A program made the translations under genes and the position numbers. This document shows, piece by piece, positions 32,584 to 41,535 of a DNA stretch of 64,000 nt. The notes under the pieces were generated by a model. It made no database searches and was not told where the DNA came from. It worked only from the letters and a program-made list of their open reading frames with translations. The stretch's first letter is position 1. The number at the start of each line of letters is the position of its first letter. This DNA comes from Clostridia bacterium (GTDB lineage Bacteria > Bacillota > Clostridia > TANB77 > CAG-508). The DNA lies in the NCBI GenBank assembly GCA_017456555.1, contig JAFTJF010000008.1, forward strand, positions 62,001 to 126,000, given 5' to 3'.

Positions 32584-33850
32584 TATTATCCCTTCTACTA
32601 GAATCTTTCTTTCTTTTTAATAAATAACATAACATTCCGAATGAAATTGTATATATAATTTGAGTTGGTTCATTACTATAAGTTATTTTAGTTATTTCTG
32701 CGAAAAAATTAGTTATACAAAAACTTAGTAAAAAAACATACTCATATTTTTCATCAGATTCTAAACATTTCCTTTTTTTCAATAATTCCAATACACAAAA
32801 TATTCTTGGATAATAATATATTATAAACCCAACACAGCCCAAATTAGCTAATATCTCTATATAATTACAATGCGAATATACTTCCTTCCAAATATCATAT
32901 TCATAATAAGCTATATTAGCGTAATTTCCAGCACCTACACCTAAAACTGGTGATTCAAGAAACATTTTTAATCCAACAAGCATCAATTTTGTTCTTCCAG
33001 TTGTACTAGCATCAACCTTTGTAGAATTCGAATTAAATATTCCCAATATACCTTCAAATCGAAATCCAATTAAATTATATAGAAACGGCACATTTAGAAT
33101 TGAATATACTGCAATCACACTTATTACAACTATTAATATTATTTTTTTTATATTTTTAATAAAATCATTCTCTTCCAAAATCCAAAACAAAAAAAACATT
33201 ACTAAAAGCTGTAATATTGCACCTCTTGATTTGGAAAATAATAATAGTGCAACGGACAAAAACATCCATATAAATGAAAATTTATTTTTTTCAGTTTTAA
33301 AAATATATAACCAAATACAAAAAGTAATTACACATAAGCTTCCCATCGAATTTGGATGCACCCCAATTGTATATCCCAGTCTTCCAGCATCGTCAGCTAC
33401 ATTGTCTGTATAATTATAAATTTTATTCCATTCAGATAATGGTGTTTTTATAAATAAATATATAATCATGATTGCCATAGCAATTGATATAAACTTTAAC
33501 ATTTTTTTTATGCTTTCTTTATCTTTACAATATACAGATAATAAAATACACACAATTGCACATTGCCCAATCTCTCTTAAAAATTTCAATGCATTGTTAG
33601 TTGACGTTGCCCATAAAAAAGATAATACAACCCAAAAAATCATTACCATCCAACTTAATAAGAATTTTATATTTATTTTTTTATCTTTTTTTGACAATAA
33701 TATATTTATTAGAAAAAAAGCTTGAGTTCCATAAAGAAAAATCGGAATGTCTCTTATTGCAAAAAACGCAATTATCAAGAGCAAAGCTGAAAAATCTAAC
33801 ATTGTTAAATTAAGTATATTAAAATTACTATTTTTTTTCATCATTTTCAT
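32573..33850 (-). CDS. O-antigen ligase/Wzy-type polymerase
   Basis: The protein has 425 residues with 10-12 hydrophobic segments and a large outer loop. The Wzy_C-like block includes GVHPNSMGSLCVITFC and the end loop with LESPVLGVGAGNYANI and HCNYIEILANLGCVGF, typical of the ligase/polymerase superfamily. It probably polymerises repeat units brought out by the flippase encoded next to it. Several Met codons lie close together; those at 33844-33841 fit the GTAGG box better than 33850. Confidence 0.85.
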   Translation of the reverse strand: MKMMKKNSNFNILNLTMLDFSALLLIIAFFAIRDIPIFLYGTQAFFLINILLSKKDKKINIKFLLSWMVMIFWVVLSFLWATSTNNALKFLREIGQCAIVCILLSVYCKDKESIKKMLKFISIAMAIMIIYLFIKTPLSEWNKIYNYTDNVADDAGRLGYTIGVHPNSMGSLCVITFCIWLYIFKTEKNKFSFIWMFLSVALLLFSKSRGAILQLLVMFFLFWILEENDFIKNIKKIILIVVISVIAVYSILNVPFLYNLIGFRFEGILGIFNSNSTKVDASTTGRTKLMLVGLKMFLESPVLGVGAGNYANIAYYEYDIWKEVYSHCNYIEILANLGCVGFIIYYYPRIFCVLELLKKRKCLESDEKYEYVFLLSFCITNFFAEITKITYSNEPTQIIYTISFGMLCYLLKRKKDSSRRDNNEK

Positions 33851-33867
33851 CCTACTTTGTATTTATA

Positions 33868-34767
33868 TTAATTAATCTTCGGTAATTTTATTAGTTCTCC
33901 TAATTTGTAATCCCATTCTTCTGGAGAAAATTCTTCTACACCAGAGCCTGGATAAAAAGTTAACTCTCCAAAATATATCTTTCCTGTAACTTCATAAAAA
34001 TCTACTCTAATAAAAGGAATATCTTTTCCTAATAGTTCAGCAAATTCAACCATCAATTCATAATTCTCAGGTTTTTTTATTTCTTTATTATTTTTTGGAT
34101 AATGTCTTTCAAAAGGCATTGGATTCCATTCTTTATCATAAAAATTAATACACAATCCTTTTTTAGAATTTCGATTAGTACAAACAAAAGAGTATTTTAC
34201 TTTTCCACCAAATACCATTAATTTATAATCTTTTAATTCATATCCAGATTCATCTACCATATATTTTTCTGCTATAATTCTTGGTTTTATATTTTTGTAT
34301 GGCCATTCTCTTCCTATATAATAATAGTTCTTTTTCATTGACTGTTCTAATTTCTTCTTAACTTTTTTTATATCAATTTTATCTTTATCTTTAATAACAA
34401 CTACTCCACCAGAGTCATGAGTACATTTTAGTACAAATTGCTTTGGTAATAAATTAAAATTAATTTCATCGAAGCTATCCCACACGCCTAATGTTGGAAT
34501 AATATAATCTTCGCCTAATTTATCTGATATGTATTTTTTTACTTCATATTTATCAACCATTTTTGTATATTCTGGATTTCTGTCATGTAATTTTAACCAT
34601 TGCAATTTTTCATTAAATGTCTTAGGATTTTTTAAATCTAGTTTTCTCCCCATTTTTAGCTTATAATTAAATATTAAATATCTTTCATCATCCCATGAAT
34701 TGAAAAAACTAATTTTATCTAAATACCACTTTAAATGAATTGCAATTTTTTGAATATATTTATTCAT
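33868..34767 (-). CDS. TupA-like ATP-grasp protein, copy 1
   Basis: TupA-like proteins (PF14305) are ATP-grasp enzymes named from the teichuronopeptide locus of an alkaliphilic Bacillus. The 299 residues show FNEKLQWLKLHDRNPEYTKM, FVLKCTHDSGGVVVI (nucleotide lid), IIAEKYMVDESGYELKDYKL and the metal-binding end RVDFYEVTGKIYFGELTFYPGSG. Formation of an amide bond to a uronic acid is plausible because ugd is in the operon. A second copy lies at 35861-36751. ATG 34767 follows AGGAG. Confidence 0.85.
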   Translation of the reverse strand: MNKYIQKIAIHLKWYLDKISFFNSWDDERYLIFNYKLKMGRKLDLKNPKTFNEKLQWLKLHDRNPEYTKMVDKYEVKKYISDKLGEDYIIPTLGVWDSFDEINFNLLPKQFVLKCTHDSGGVVVIKDKDKIDIKKVKKKLEQSMKKNYYYIGREWPYKNIKPRIIAEKYMVDESGYELKDYKLMVFGGKVKYSFVCTNRNSKKGLCINFYDKEWNPMPFERHYPKNNKEIKKPENYELMVEFAELLGKDIPFIRVDFYEVTGKIYFGELTFYPGSGVEEFSPEEWDYKLGELIKLPKIN

Positions 34768-34784
34768 AAAATTCTCCTATTATA

Positions 34785-35849
34785 TTAGAATAACTTTTCC
34801 CACTGTTTTGCAATCTTCTCTATCGAATATTTTTCTTTTATTAATATCGATTTTTGGGAAAGTTGTTGTGCAAATTCTGTATCTTCTACAATTTTTAACA
34901 TTGAATTAACTAACGCATCTTCGTCACCAACAGGAATTAGAATTCCATTTACACCATTCTCTATAACCATTTTGGCTCCACCAACAGGACAATCTGTTGA
35001 AATTGTTGGTACTCCCATTGCTAGAGCTTCCAACATTGAATTTGAAATTCCTTCAAAGTTTGATGAAGACACATACATTGTTGCATTTCTCATTCTTTCG
35101 TTTACATTTTTTACATAACCTGAAAATAAAACTTTATCTTCTATATTCTCATTTTTTACTAATTGTTCTAAATCCGATTTTAAAGGACCTTCACCACAAA
35201 TTTCTAATAAATATTCAGAATAAATATCAGCAAATCTCTTAAATGCTCTTATTAGTAGCTCAAAGTTTTTTTGTTCAGTTAACCTTCCTGCTGCAATTAA
35301 ACGTTTTTCTCTTTCTCCTTCATATGGATTTAATATATTTTCATTAATTGGATTAGGTATCACTTCTGTATTAAATACTTTAATTTTATCATAATATTTT
35401 TTTACATCATCTGTTTGTAAAACGACTTTTTTACATTTAGGATATAATATTTTTTCTAATTTTTTTTGAATTTTTTTTCTAGTATTGGATTGCGGATCCG
35501 CTCTTTCAGAAACTATTATCTTTTTTCTTTCTTTATATCCAGCACACAATGTAACTATATTAATATCAATCATAAAAGAGATTATTACATCTGGTTTTTG
35601 TTCTTTAAATATTTTTCGCAATTGAAAAATTCTTTTTAATAAAATTAATATTTTATTTTTTGTACCGTAATTCAATTGATGGACTTTAATGTTAGGATTC
35701 AACTCATATGTTTCCTCATTCTTCTCACGAATTAGTATCATATGAACATCATAATTTTCAATATTAGAAAAATAGTTAGCTAAAATAGTCATTACTCTTT
35801 CAGACCCACCATTAGACAATCTTGAATTTATAAAAAAAATTTTTTTCAT
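34785..35849 (-). CDS. Glycosyltransferase family 4
   Basis: This 354-residue GT-B enzyme begins with SRLSNGGSERVMTILANYF (acceptor-binding Gly-rich loop) and has the C-terminal donor site AAGRLTEQKNFELLIRAF, then SSNFEGISNSMLEALAMGVPTISTDCPVGG with the EX7E motif. It transfers a sugar from a nucleotide donor during repeat-unit assembly at the cytoplasmic membrane face. The sugar cannot be predicted. AAGGAG precedes ATG 35849. It lies between the two TupA-like genes. Confidence 0.9.
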   Translation of the reverse strand: MKKIFFINSRLSNGGSERVMTILANYFSNIENYDVHMILIREKNEETYELNPNIKVHQLNYGTKNKILILLKRIFQLRKIFKEQKPDVIISFMIDINIVTLCAGYKERKKIIVSERADPQSNTRKKIQKKLEKILYPKCKKVVLQTDDVKKYYDKIKVFNTEVIPNPINENILNPYEGEREKRLIAAGRLTEQKNFELLIRAFKRFADIYSEYLLEICGEGPLKSDLEQLVKNENIEDKVLFSGYVKNVNERMRNATMYVSSSNFEGISNSMLEALAMGVPTISTDCPVGGAKMVIENGVNGILIPVGDEDALVNSMLKIVEDTEFAQQLSQKSILIKEKYSIEKIAKQWEKLF

Positions 35850-35860
35850 TAATTAACTCC

Positions 35861-36751
35861 TTATTTTTCTTTAGGCAATTGTATCCATTCTCCAAATTTA
35901 TAATCCCATTCTTCTGGAACAAATGGAACTAATCCACTCCAATGGAAAAATGTTATTTCTCCAAAATATATTTTTCCATTAATATTATACAAATCAACTC
36001 TTGCGTGAATTAAGTCTTTTGATAGTAATTCAGATATTTTTATCATTTCTTCAAATTTATCCGGTTTATTTATAAGCTTAGTAGCATTGGGATGTCCATT
36101 TGTAAATGGTAAATGATTAAAATCCATATCATAAAAATCAAAACAAGTTTCTGTATCAGCACTTCTATCTGTTGCTATAAACATTGATTTTGCTTTGCCG
36201 TCAAAACAAAAGAACTTATAATCTTTTAATTCATAGCCCGATTCATCTACCATATATTTTTCAGCAATTATTCTTGGCTTTATGTCCTTATAAGGCCATT
36301 CTCTATTATTATAAAAATAATTTCTTTTTAAGCAATGTTCTATTTTTCTTTTTGCTTTTTTCTTATCAAATTTAGATTTATCAGTTACAATAACTAATCC
36401 ACCAGAATCATGAGTACATTTTAATACGAATTGTTCTGGTAATTCTTCAAAATTAATTTCATCAAAAGAATCCCAAACTCCTAGCGTAGGAATAATATAC
36501 TCTTCTCCGATTATCTTTTTTACATATTCCTTTACTTCAAATTTATCTACTAACTTTGTATATAATGGATTTCTATTATACAATTTTAAGTATTGTAACT
36601 TTTCATTGTACGTTTTAGGACTATCAAAGTCACATTCTTTTTTCATTATAAATTTATACAATATTTTTAAATATTTTTTATCTTTTTCTACATCTCCTTT
36701 GATAAAACGTCCTAATAAGTAAATCATATACAGTTGTATCTTCTCAAACAT
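35861..36751 (-). CDS. TupA-like ATP-grasp protein, copy 2
   Basis: This is a paralogue of 33868-34767 with the same blocks (TYNEKLQYLKLYNRNP, FVLKCTHDSGGLVIV, IIAEKYMVDESGYELKDYKFF, ARVDLYNINGKIYFGEITFF). The end differs: FHWSGLVPFVPEEWD instead of YPGSGVEEFSPEEWD, suggesting a different acceptor. The length is 296. ATG 36751 has a GAGGAG box. The two copies may add different groups or work on successive sugars. Confidence 0.85.
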   Translation of the reverse strand: MFEKIQLYMIYLLGRFIKGDVEKDKKYLKILYKFIMKKECDFDSPKTYNEKLQYLKLYNRNPLYTKLVDKFEVKEYVKKIIGEEYIIPTLGVWDSFDEINFEELPEQFVLKCTHDSGGLVIVTDKSKFDKKKAKRKIEHCLKRNYFYNNREWPYKDIKPRIIAEKYMVDESGYELKDYKFFCFDGKAKSMFIATDRSADTETCFDFYDMDFNHLPFTNGHPNATKLINKPDKFEEMIKISELLSKDLIHARVDLYNINGKIYFGEITFFHWSGLVPFVPEEWDYKFGEWIQLPKEK

Positions 36752-36766
36752 TTTTTCGTTTCTCCT

Positions 36767-37897
36767 CTATTTTATCATTTCTTCATACAATTCTTGATAT
36801 TTTTCACTCATACATTTAGAACTCAAGTTATTCAAAATCGTTTGATATGCATTGTTTCCCATTAAGTTTATTTTTTCGCTATTCAAACTTTCAATTATAT
36901 CTGTTACATTTTTTAAATTATCTTGTTCGTAGTAATATCCAATATTTTCATTTAATTCAAAGAACTCTAAATGTTGTGGAATATCTGATAAAATTACACT
37001 TAATCCTGTCGCCATACCTTCAAGTACACTATTAGGTAATCCTTCTGATTTACTAGTTGAAAAATACACATCACTTGCTTTCAAATATTCTGGAATATTT
37101 TTAATTTTTCCTGTAAATATTATATTTTCATACTCCTTATATTTTTGTTTTAATTCTTCAAGGGTTGTTCCATCTCCGCACAATATTAGTAATATATCTT
37201 TTTGGTTTTTAGAATTTAATATAGATTTAATCGCAAACTCTTGATTCTTTCTTTCATTAAATGGTGCTGTATAAATAAAAATTATTTTTTCCTTCGGTAA
37301 ATTTAATTTCTCTCTTAAATTTAATTTTTCTTCATTAGAACAAGTTGTATATTTTTCTATATCAACTCCATTTCTAATATATGGTAAATTTAATTTTTCT
37401 TTTTCTATATATATATTACTCAAACTTTCTGAACAAGTAACAAATTTATTACCTTTTTTATGTAATTTTTTTATTAAGCTAACATCTAAATAAGCTAATA
37501 TTGGTCCTATTAGTTTATTATAATATGATGGATAGTCTTCATAAGCATAATTTCTAAGTGTTACTAATGGTTTAGCATCTTTATATTTTAAGGATAATCT
37601 ATACGGTGGCATCCCCAAAGCATGCACAACATCTGGTTTTATATCCGCTAATTTTTCATATAATTTCTTTTTTCCAATCACTAAAGAAGATATTCGATTC
37701 AAACCTAAACAATAATGATTTTTGCATTCTTTCAAATATAAATCAATCATAGAATTATTTTTTTCTTCATCAAAAAGAGTAATAAAAGAAACTTCATATC
37801 TATCTTTATTTAAGTTTTTTATTATATTTAATGTTTGATTCATTGGTCCAGTTATCTTACAATTTACAATGACATAACAAATTTTTATTCTTTCCAT
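36767..37897 (-). CDS. Glycosyltransferase family 4
   Basis: The protein has 376 residues. The N-terminal CYVIVNCKITGPMNQTLNIIKNL is a GT4 acceptor loop. The donor site has IFIYTAPFNERKNQEFAIKSIL and STSKSEGLPNSVLEGMATGLSVILSDIPQH with the EX7E motif. It is a membrane-face sugar transferase of the capsule pathway. The start is close to a GGGGAG box (three bases), a rather short spacing, so ATG 37897 is not certain. The gene follows the Alg13-like gene by 13 bases. Confidence 0.88.
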   Translation of the reverse strand: MERIKICYVIVNCKITGPMNQTLNIIKNLNKDRYEVSFITLFDEEKNNSMIDLYLKECKNHYCLGLNRISSLVIGKKKLYEKLADIKPDVVHALGMPPYRLSLKYKDAKPLVTLRNYAYEDYPSYYNKLIGPILAYLDVSLIKKLHKKGNKFVTCSESLSNIYIEKEKLNLPYIRNGVDIEKYTTCSNEEKLNLREKLNLPKEKIIFIYTAPFNERKNQEFAIKSILNSKNQKDILLILCGDGTTLEELKQKYKEYENIIFTGKIKNIPEYLKASDVYFSTSKSEGLPNSVLEGMATGLSVILSDIPQHLEFFELNENIGYYYEQDNLKNVTDIIESLNSEKINLMGNNAYQTILNNLSSKCMSEKYQELYEEMIK

Positions 37898-37910
37898 TTA
37901 CTCCCCACAT

Positions 37911-38405
37911 TTATAAAATTTTTTTAATAATATCTTCTAATTCTAAATTAAATTTTTTATTATTACTTAAAATTTTTCCTGATATCCTTTTCACTTTTTC
38001 ATCATAATTTACAATTGCATCTATAATATCTTCTTCATTTTCTGCAACAATTATATTTTTCATTCTTTTTTCTACTTCTTTTGCAAATTCTAATTGATGA
38101 TCATTCACATGTTCATTATATTTATATTGCCTTGGAACAACTACTGGTATTCTTCCTATTGATAAAGGAGCAACAAAACTAGCAGGTCCACCATGAGTTA
38201 CTACAATTCTTGCTTCCTCAATATATTTTTTCATTTCATCATATCCAATTAATTTATGACACTCACAATTTTGTGGTTCATAATCTGTATAACCTTTTTG
38301 GATAATTACCTCTTCTTTTATTTTACCATCAACAATCATTTGATCTATACATTTTATTAATCTATCAAATTGCTGTTCATGTGTTCCTACAGTTACAAAA
38401 ATCAT
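37911..38405 (-). CDS. Alg13-like glycosyltransferase catalytic subunit (EpsF/PssE type)
   Basis: The protein opens MIFVTVGTHEQQFDRLIKCID, the signature of the Alg13-like donor-binding half, and continues with ARIVVTHGGPASFVAPLSIGRIPVVVPRQ, the UDP-sugar site of GT28-type enzymes. At 164 residues it is only half a glycosyltransferase; the other half (Alg14-like) is encoded 10 bases upstream. The pair adds the second sugar to the lipid-linked unit. AAGGAG precedes the ATG. Confidence 0.9.
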   Translation of the reverse strand: MIFVTVGTHEQQFDRLIKCIDQMIVDGKIKEEVIIQKGYTDYEPQNCECHKLIGYDEMKKYIEEARIVVTHGGPASFVAPLSIGRIPVVVPRQYKYNEHVNDHQLEFAKEVEKRMKNIIVAENEEDIIDAIVNYDEKVKRISGKILSNNKKFNLELEDIIKKIL

Positions 38406-38415
38406 TTTTTACTCC

Positions 38416-38910
38416 TTAAAAAATACTTCCTAAATTTACTGCTTTTGGATATACTTTTTTCATTTCTTCCCATTGAACTATAAATTTATCAGTGATTGGA
38501 TATACTAATTTTCCTGTCATTGTTGATTTATCTATTCTATCAAACACTTCTATATAAATAGTTTTTGCACCAAATATTTTTCCAATATAAAAAAATGGGA
38601 CCGCAACTGCTGCCCCAGAAGATATAATCAAATCTGGTTTTTCTTTATGTAACACCTTTATTGCTAACCATGTATTTTTTATTAAATTTTTTATATTTCT
38701 ATTTGTAGGATAATAACAAAAATATTTTCTTTCATTTTCTAGTATACTATTAGCATCAGCTTTATCAAATGTTACCCAAAATCTATCTTTATCTTTCCAA
38801 ACTTCATTTAACATATATAAATGAGTTAAATGTCCTCCAGAAGATCCTACTAAACAAATTTTTATATCTTTATAGTCTTTTTTATTTTTTTTCATAGCAA
38901 CTTCTTTCAT
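38416..38910 (-). CDS. Alg14-like glycosyltransferase membrane subunit (EpsE/PssD type)
   Basis: The Gly-rich CLVGSSGGHLTHLYML opening and DLIISSGAAVAVPFFYIGKI are typical of Alg14/PssD, the acceptor-binding, membrane-attached half of a split glycosyltransferase. The Alg13-like half follows. ATG 38910 directly touches the stop of the epimerase gene; a second ATG at 38895 (after AAAGAAG) is equally possible. Length 164. Confidence 0.88.
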   Translation of the reverse strand: MKEVAMKKNKKDYKDIKICLVGSSGGHLTHLYMLNEVWKDKDRFWVTFDKADANSILENERKYFCYYPTNRNIKNLIKNTWLAIKVLHKEKPDLIISSGAAVAVPFFYIGKIFGAKTIYIEVFDRIDKSTMTGKLVYPITDKFIVQWEEMKKVYPKAVNLGSIF

Positions 38911-39936
38911 TTACATATAAAATTCTTTATACCATTCTGCAAATTTTCTTAAACCATCTCTTAATGAAGTACTTGGTTTAAATCCAAAATCTCTTTCAAG
39001 CGGTGTTGTGTCTGCAAAAGTAACAGGAACATCACCTGCTTGCATTGGAACCAATTCTTTATGTGCTTCAAAATCATAATCTTTCGGTAAAACACCAGCT
39101 CTTACTAATTCTTCTTGTAATATATTAACAAAATCTAATAAATTTTCTGGATTACTATTTCCTATATTATAAACAGCATAAGGTGGAATTGGTAATCCAT
39201 CTTCTCCATTTTTCTTTTCTGGAGCTTTTTTCATAACCCTTATAACACCTTCAACAATATCGTCTATATAAGTAAAATCTCTTTTACAATTTCCATAATT
39301 AAATATTTTTATTGTTTCGCCTGCAATTAATTTGTTAGTAAATCCAAAATAAGCCATATCTGGTCTTCCTGCAGGTCCATAAACTGTAAAGAATCTTAAT
39401 CCTGTTGATGGAATATTATATAATTTTGAATAACTATGTGCTAGTAATTCATTTGATTTTTTGGTTGCTGCATATAATGACACTGGATTATCCACTTTAT
39501 CATCTGTAGAATATGGTACTTTTTTATTTGAACCATATACGGATGAACTTGATGCATATACTAAATGTTCAACTGGGTAATGTCTGCAACATTCCAATAT
39601 ATTATAAAATCCAATTAAATTAGATTCTATATATGCGTCAGGATTTGTTATGCTATATCTAACACCAGCTTGTGCAGCTAAATTAACTACTATTTCCGGT
39701 TTATATTCTTTAAAAATGTTTTCTACACATTCTTTGTCTGCTAAGTTTCCTTTAATAAAAACAAAGTTTTCGAATTTTTTTAATTCTTCTAGTCTATATT
39801 CTTTTATTTTTACATCATAATAATCATTTACACTATCTAATCCTATAACACGGATATTTTTTTCTTCTGTTAAAATTCTTTTTGCTAAGTTTGAACCTAT
39901 AAACCCAGCTGCGCCTGTTATAAAATATGTTTTCAT
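38911..39936 (-). CDS. NAD-dependent epimerase, UDP-glucuronate 4-epimerase-like
   Basis: This extended short-chain dehydrogenase has TGAAGFIGSNL (7-17) for NAD, the YAATK-type active site (SLYAATKKSNELLAHSY) and SSSSVYG. LRFFTVYGPAGRPDMAYFGF is characteristic of the CapI/UDP-glucuronate epimerase subgroup. With ugd in the same operon, a route UDP-glucose to UDP-glucuronate to UDP-galacturonate is likely. Length 341. AAGGAG precedes the ATG. The exact substrate is inferred from subgroup motifs. Confidence 0.88.
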   Translation of the reverse strand: MKTYFITGAAGFIGSNLAKRILTEEKNIRVIGLDSVNDYYDVKIKEYRLEELKKFENFVFIKGNLADKECVENIFKEYKPEIVVNLAAQAGVRYSITNPDAYIESNLIGFYNILECCRHYPVEHLVYASSSSVYGSNKKVPYSTDDKVDNPVSLYAATKKSNELLAHSYSKLYNIPSTGLRFFTVYGPAGRPDMAYFGFTNKLIAGETIKIFNYGNCKRDFTYIDDIVEGVIRVMKKAPEKKNGEDGLPIPPYAVYNIGNSNPENLLDFVNILQEELVRAGVLPKDYDFEAHKELVPMQAGDVPVTFADTTPLERDFGFKPSTSLRDGLRKFAEWYKEFYM

Positions 39937-39955
39937 TTTTTCTCCTTTTGTTTAT

Positions 39956-41317
39956 TTATTCAGCTCCATCCCTATTCAAAACAGCCGAAAATGTTTTAAA
40001 TAATATCATTATATCCATTCCCAAGTTGTAGTTCTCGTGATAATTTAAATCCATATCCAATCTATCCTCGAAAGTCACATCACTTCTACCACTCACTTGC
40101 CATAATCCTGTTATACCCGGCTTGCATTTTATAATAGTTTCATAAGCATCTCCCATTTCTGGTTTTTCTGTAACCATATATGCACGAGGTCCTACTAAAC
40201 TTAGCTCACCTTTTAAAACATTTATAAATTGAGGAAATTCATCTAAACTTGTTTTTCTAATGAACTCTCCAACTTTTGTTACTCTAGGATCATGTTTTAA
40301 TTTTTTATATGTACTATATTCTTCTCTGGCAGCTTCGTCTTTTTCTAAAAGTTCTTTTAGTTTTTCTTCTGCTCCAACTACCATACTTCTATATTTATAC
40401 ATTTTGAAGATTTTTCCATTTTGTCCTATTCTATCTTGTGTGTAGAATAATGGTCCTTTATCTCCACAAATTCTATTTCCAATAAATATTCCTATTGATA
40501 ATGGAATTAGGAATATAGATCCTACTATTCCACCAAGAATATCTACAATTCTTTTTAATGCTCTTGATAATGTTTTTGCCACATAATCAAGTGTATCCCA
40601 TGTCATTTCTCCAACATGGTATGTTTCTTTTCTTCTGAAAGTAACTAGCATTGTGATTAGTGCTATTTTTAAATCTAACAATAAACTTTTTCTATAGTGA
40701 TATCTCACATCCATATCTAATCTATCATTAAATTCTACTCTTTCATTTCCTGCTATTTGGTAAACCCCTGTCATTCCTGGTTTGTGAGCTACTATGTAAT
40801 TATAGTAATCTCCCATTCTTTCCTCTTCTTCAGGTAAATAAGGTCTAGGTCCTACCAAACTCATTTCTCCTAATAATACGTTTATAAATTGTGGGAATTC
40901 ATCTAAGCTTTTTGCTCTTAATATTTTTCCAAATTTTGTAAGTCTTGGGTCATTTTTAAATTTTCTATATTTTTGATATTCTTTTGCAATTTCTTTATCT
41001 TGAAGCATTGCTTCTAAAACTTCATCTGCATTAGTTACCATTGTTCTAAATTTATACATTTTGAACAATTTTCCATTTTTTCCAATTCTATATTGAGAAT
41101 AAAACACTGGTCCGTGTTCACCATTTTTTAGATTTTGAAAAAATGCAACTACTGCTATTGGTATTAATAAAACAATTCCTACTAAAGAAACTATTATTTC
41201 AACTATTCTTACTATTATACTTACAAGTAACGATTTAATTTTTCTTGATAATCTTACAAAGATATTTTCATGTATACTTTCGATATCAAATGGTATCGCT
41301 ATTCCATGTTCTTTCAA
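39956..41317 (-). CDS. Tandem-duplicated phosphoglycosyl transferase (two sugar-transferase domains)
   Basis: The protein contains two complete bacterial sugar-transferase domains (PF02397), about residues 35-235 and 250-450. Each has a hydrophobic re-entrant segment, a YRIGKNGK/DRIGQNGK loop, FKMYKFRTM/FKMYKYRSM, the Asp-Glu catalytic pair in SLDEFPQFINVL (D139-E140 and D359-E360) and GPRPY/GPRAY. Normal members carry one domain. The enzyme moves a sugar phosphate onto undecaprenyl phosphate and starts repeat-unit synthesis. It heads the operon. The start is TTG 41317, nine bases after GGGGGG. Confidence 0.9.
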   Translation of the reverse strand: MKEHGIAIPFDIESIHENIFVRLSRKIKSLLVSIIVRIVEIIVSLVGIVLLIPIAVVAFFQNLKNGEHGPVFYSQYRIGKNGKLFKMYKFRTMVTNADEVLEAMLQDKEIAKEYQKYRKFKNDPRLTKFGKILRAKSLDEFPQFINVLLGEMSLVGPRPYLPEEEERMGDYYNYIVAHKPGMTGVYQIAGNERVEFNDRLDMDVRYHYRKSLLLDLKIALITMLVTFRRKETYHVGEMTWDTLDYVAKTLSRALKRIVDILGGIVGSIFLIPLSIGIFIGNRICGDKGPLFYTQDRIGQNGKIFKMYKYRSMVVGAEEKLKELLEKDEAAREEYSTYKKLKHDPRVTKVGEFIRKTSLDEFPQFINVLKGELSLVGPRAYMVTEKPEMGDAYETIIKCKPGITGLWQVSGRSDVTFEDRLDMDLNYHENYNLGMDIMILFKTFSAVLNRDGAE

Positions 41318-41363
41318 AACGTTCGTCCCCCCAATTCATTTCTTCCGTAATTTAATCACCCCC

Positions 41364-41392
41364 ATTATAACACGAAAAAACACTCCTTTCAA
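41364..41392 (-). promoter_or_regulatory. Promoter of the polysaccharide operon
   Basis: On the minus strand TTGAAA, 17 bases, TATAAT, with an extended TG (TGTTATAAT). It drives the dozen co-oriented genes from 41317 down to 29314; no terminator interrupts them. Confidence 0.8.
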
Positions 41393-41498
41393 CAATATTA
41401 GACATACTTTATATTACATTTTTGTTACAATCCCAACATTTAAAAGATATTGAATTTTACATAAAAACTACTGTTTTTCATTATAAATTTCACGTAAA

Positions 41499-41535
41499 AA
41501 AACGTTGACTACAAATACTTGGTAATCAACGTTTT
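41499..41535 (-). terminator. Terminator of the 334-aa gene
   Basis: AAAACGTTGA pairs with TCAACGTTTT, with further pairing inside. A seven-T run follows on the minus strand. Confidence 0.8.
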
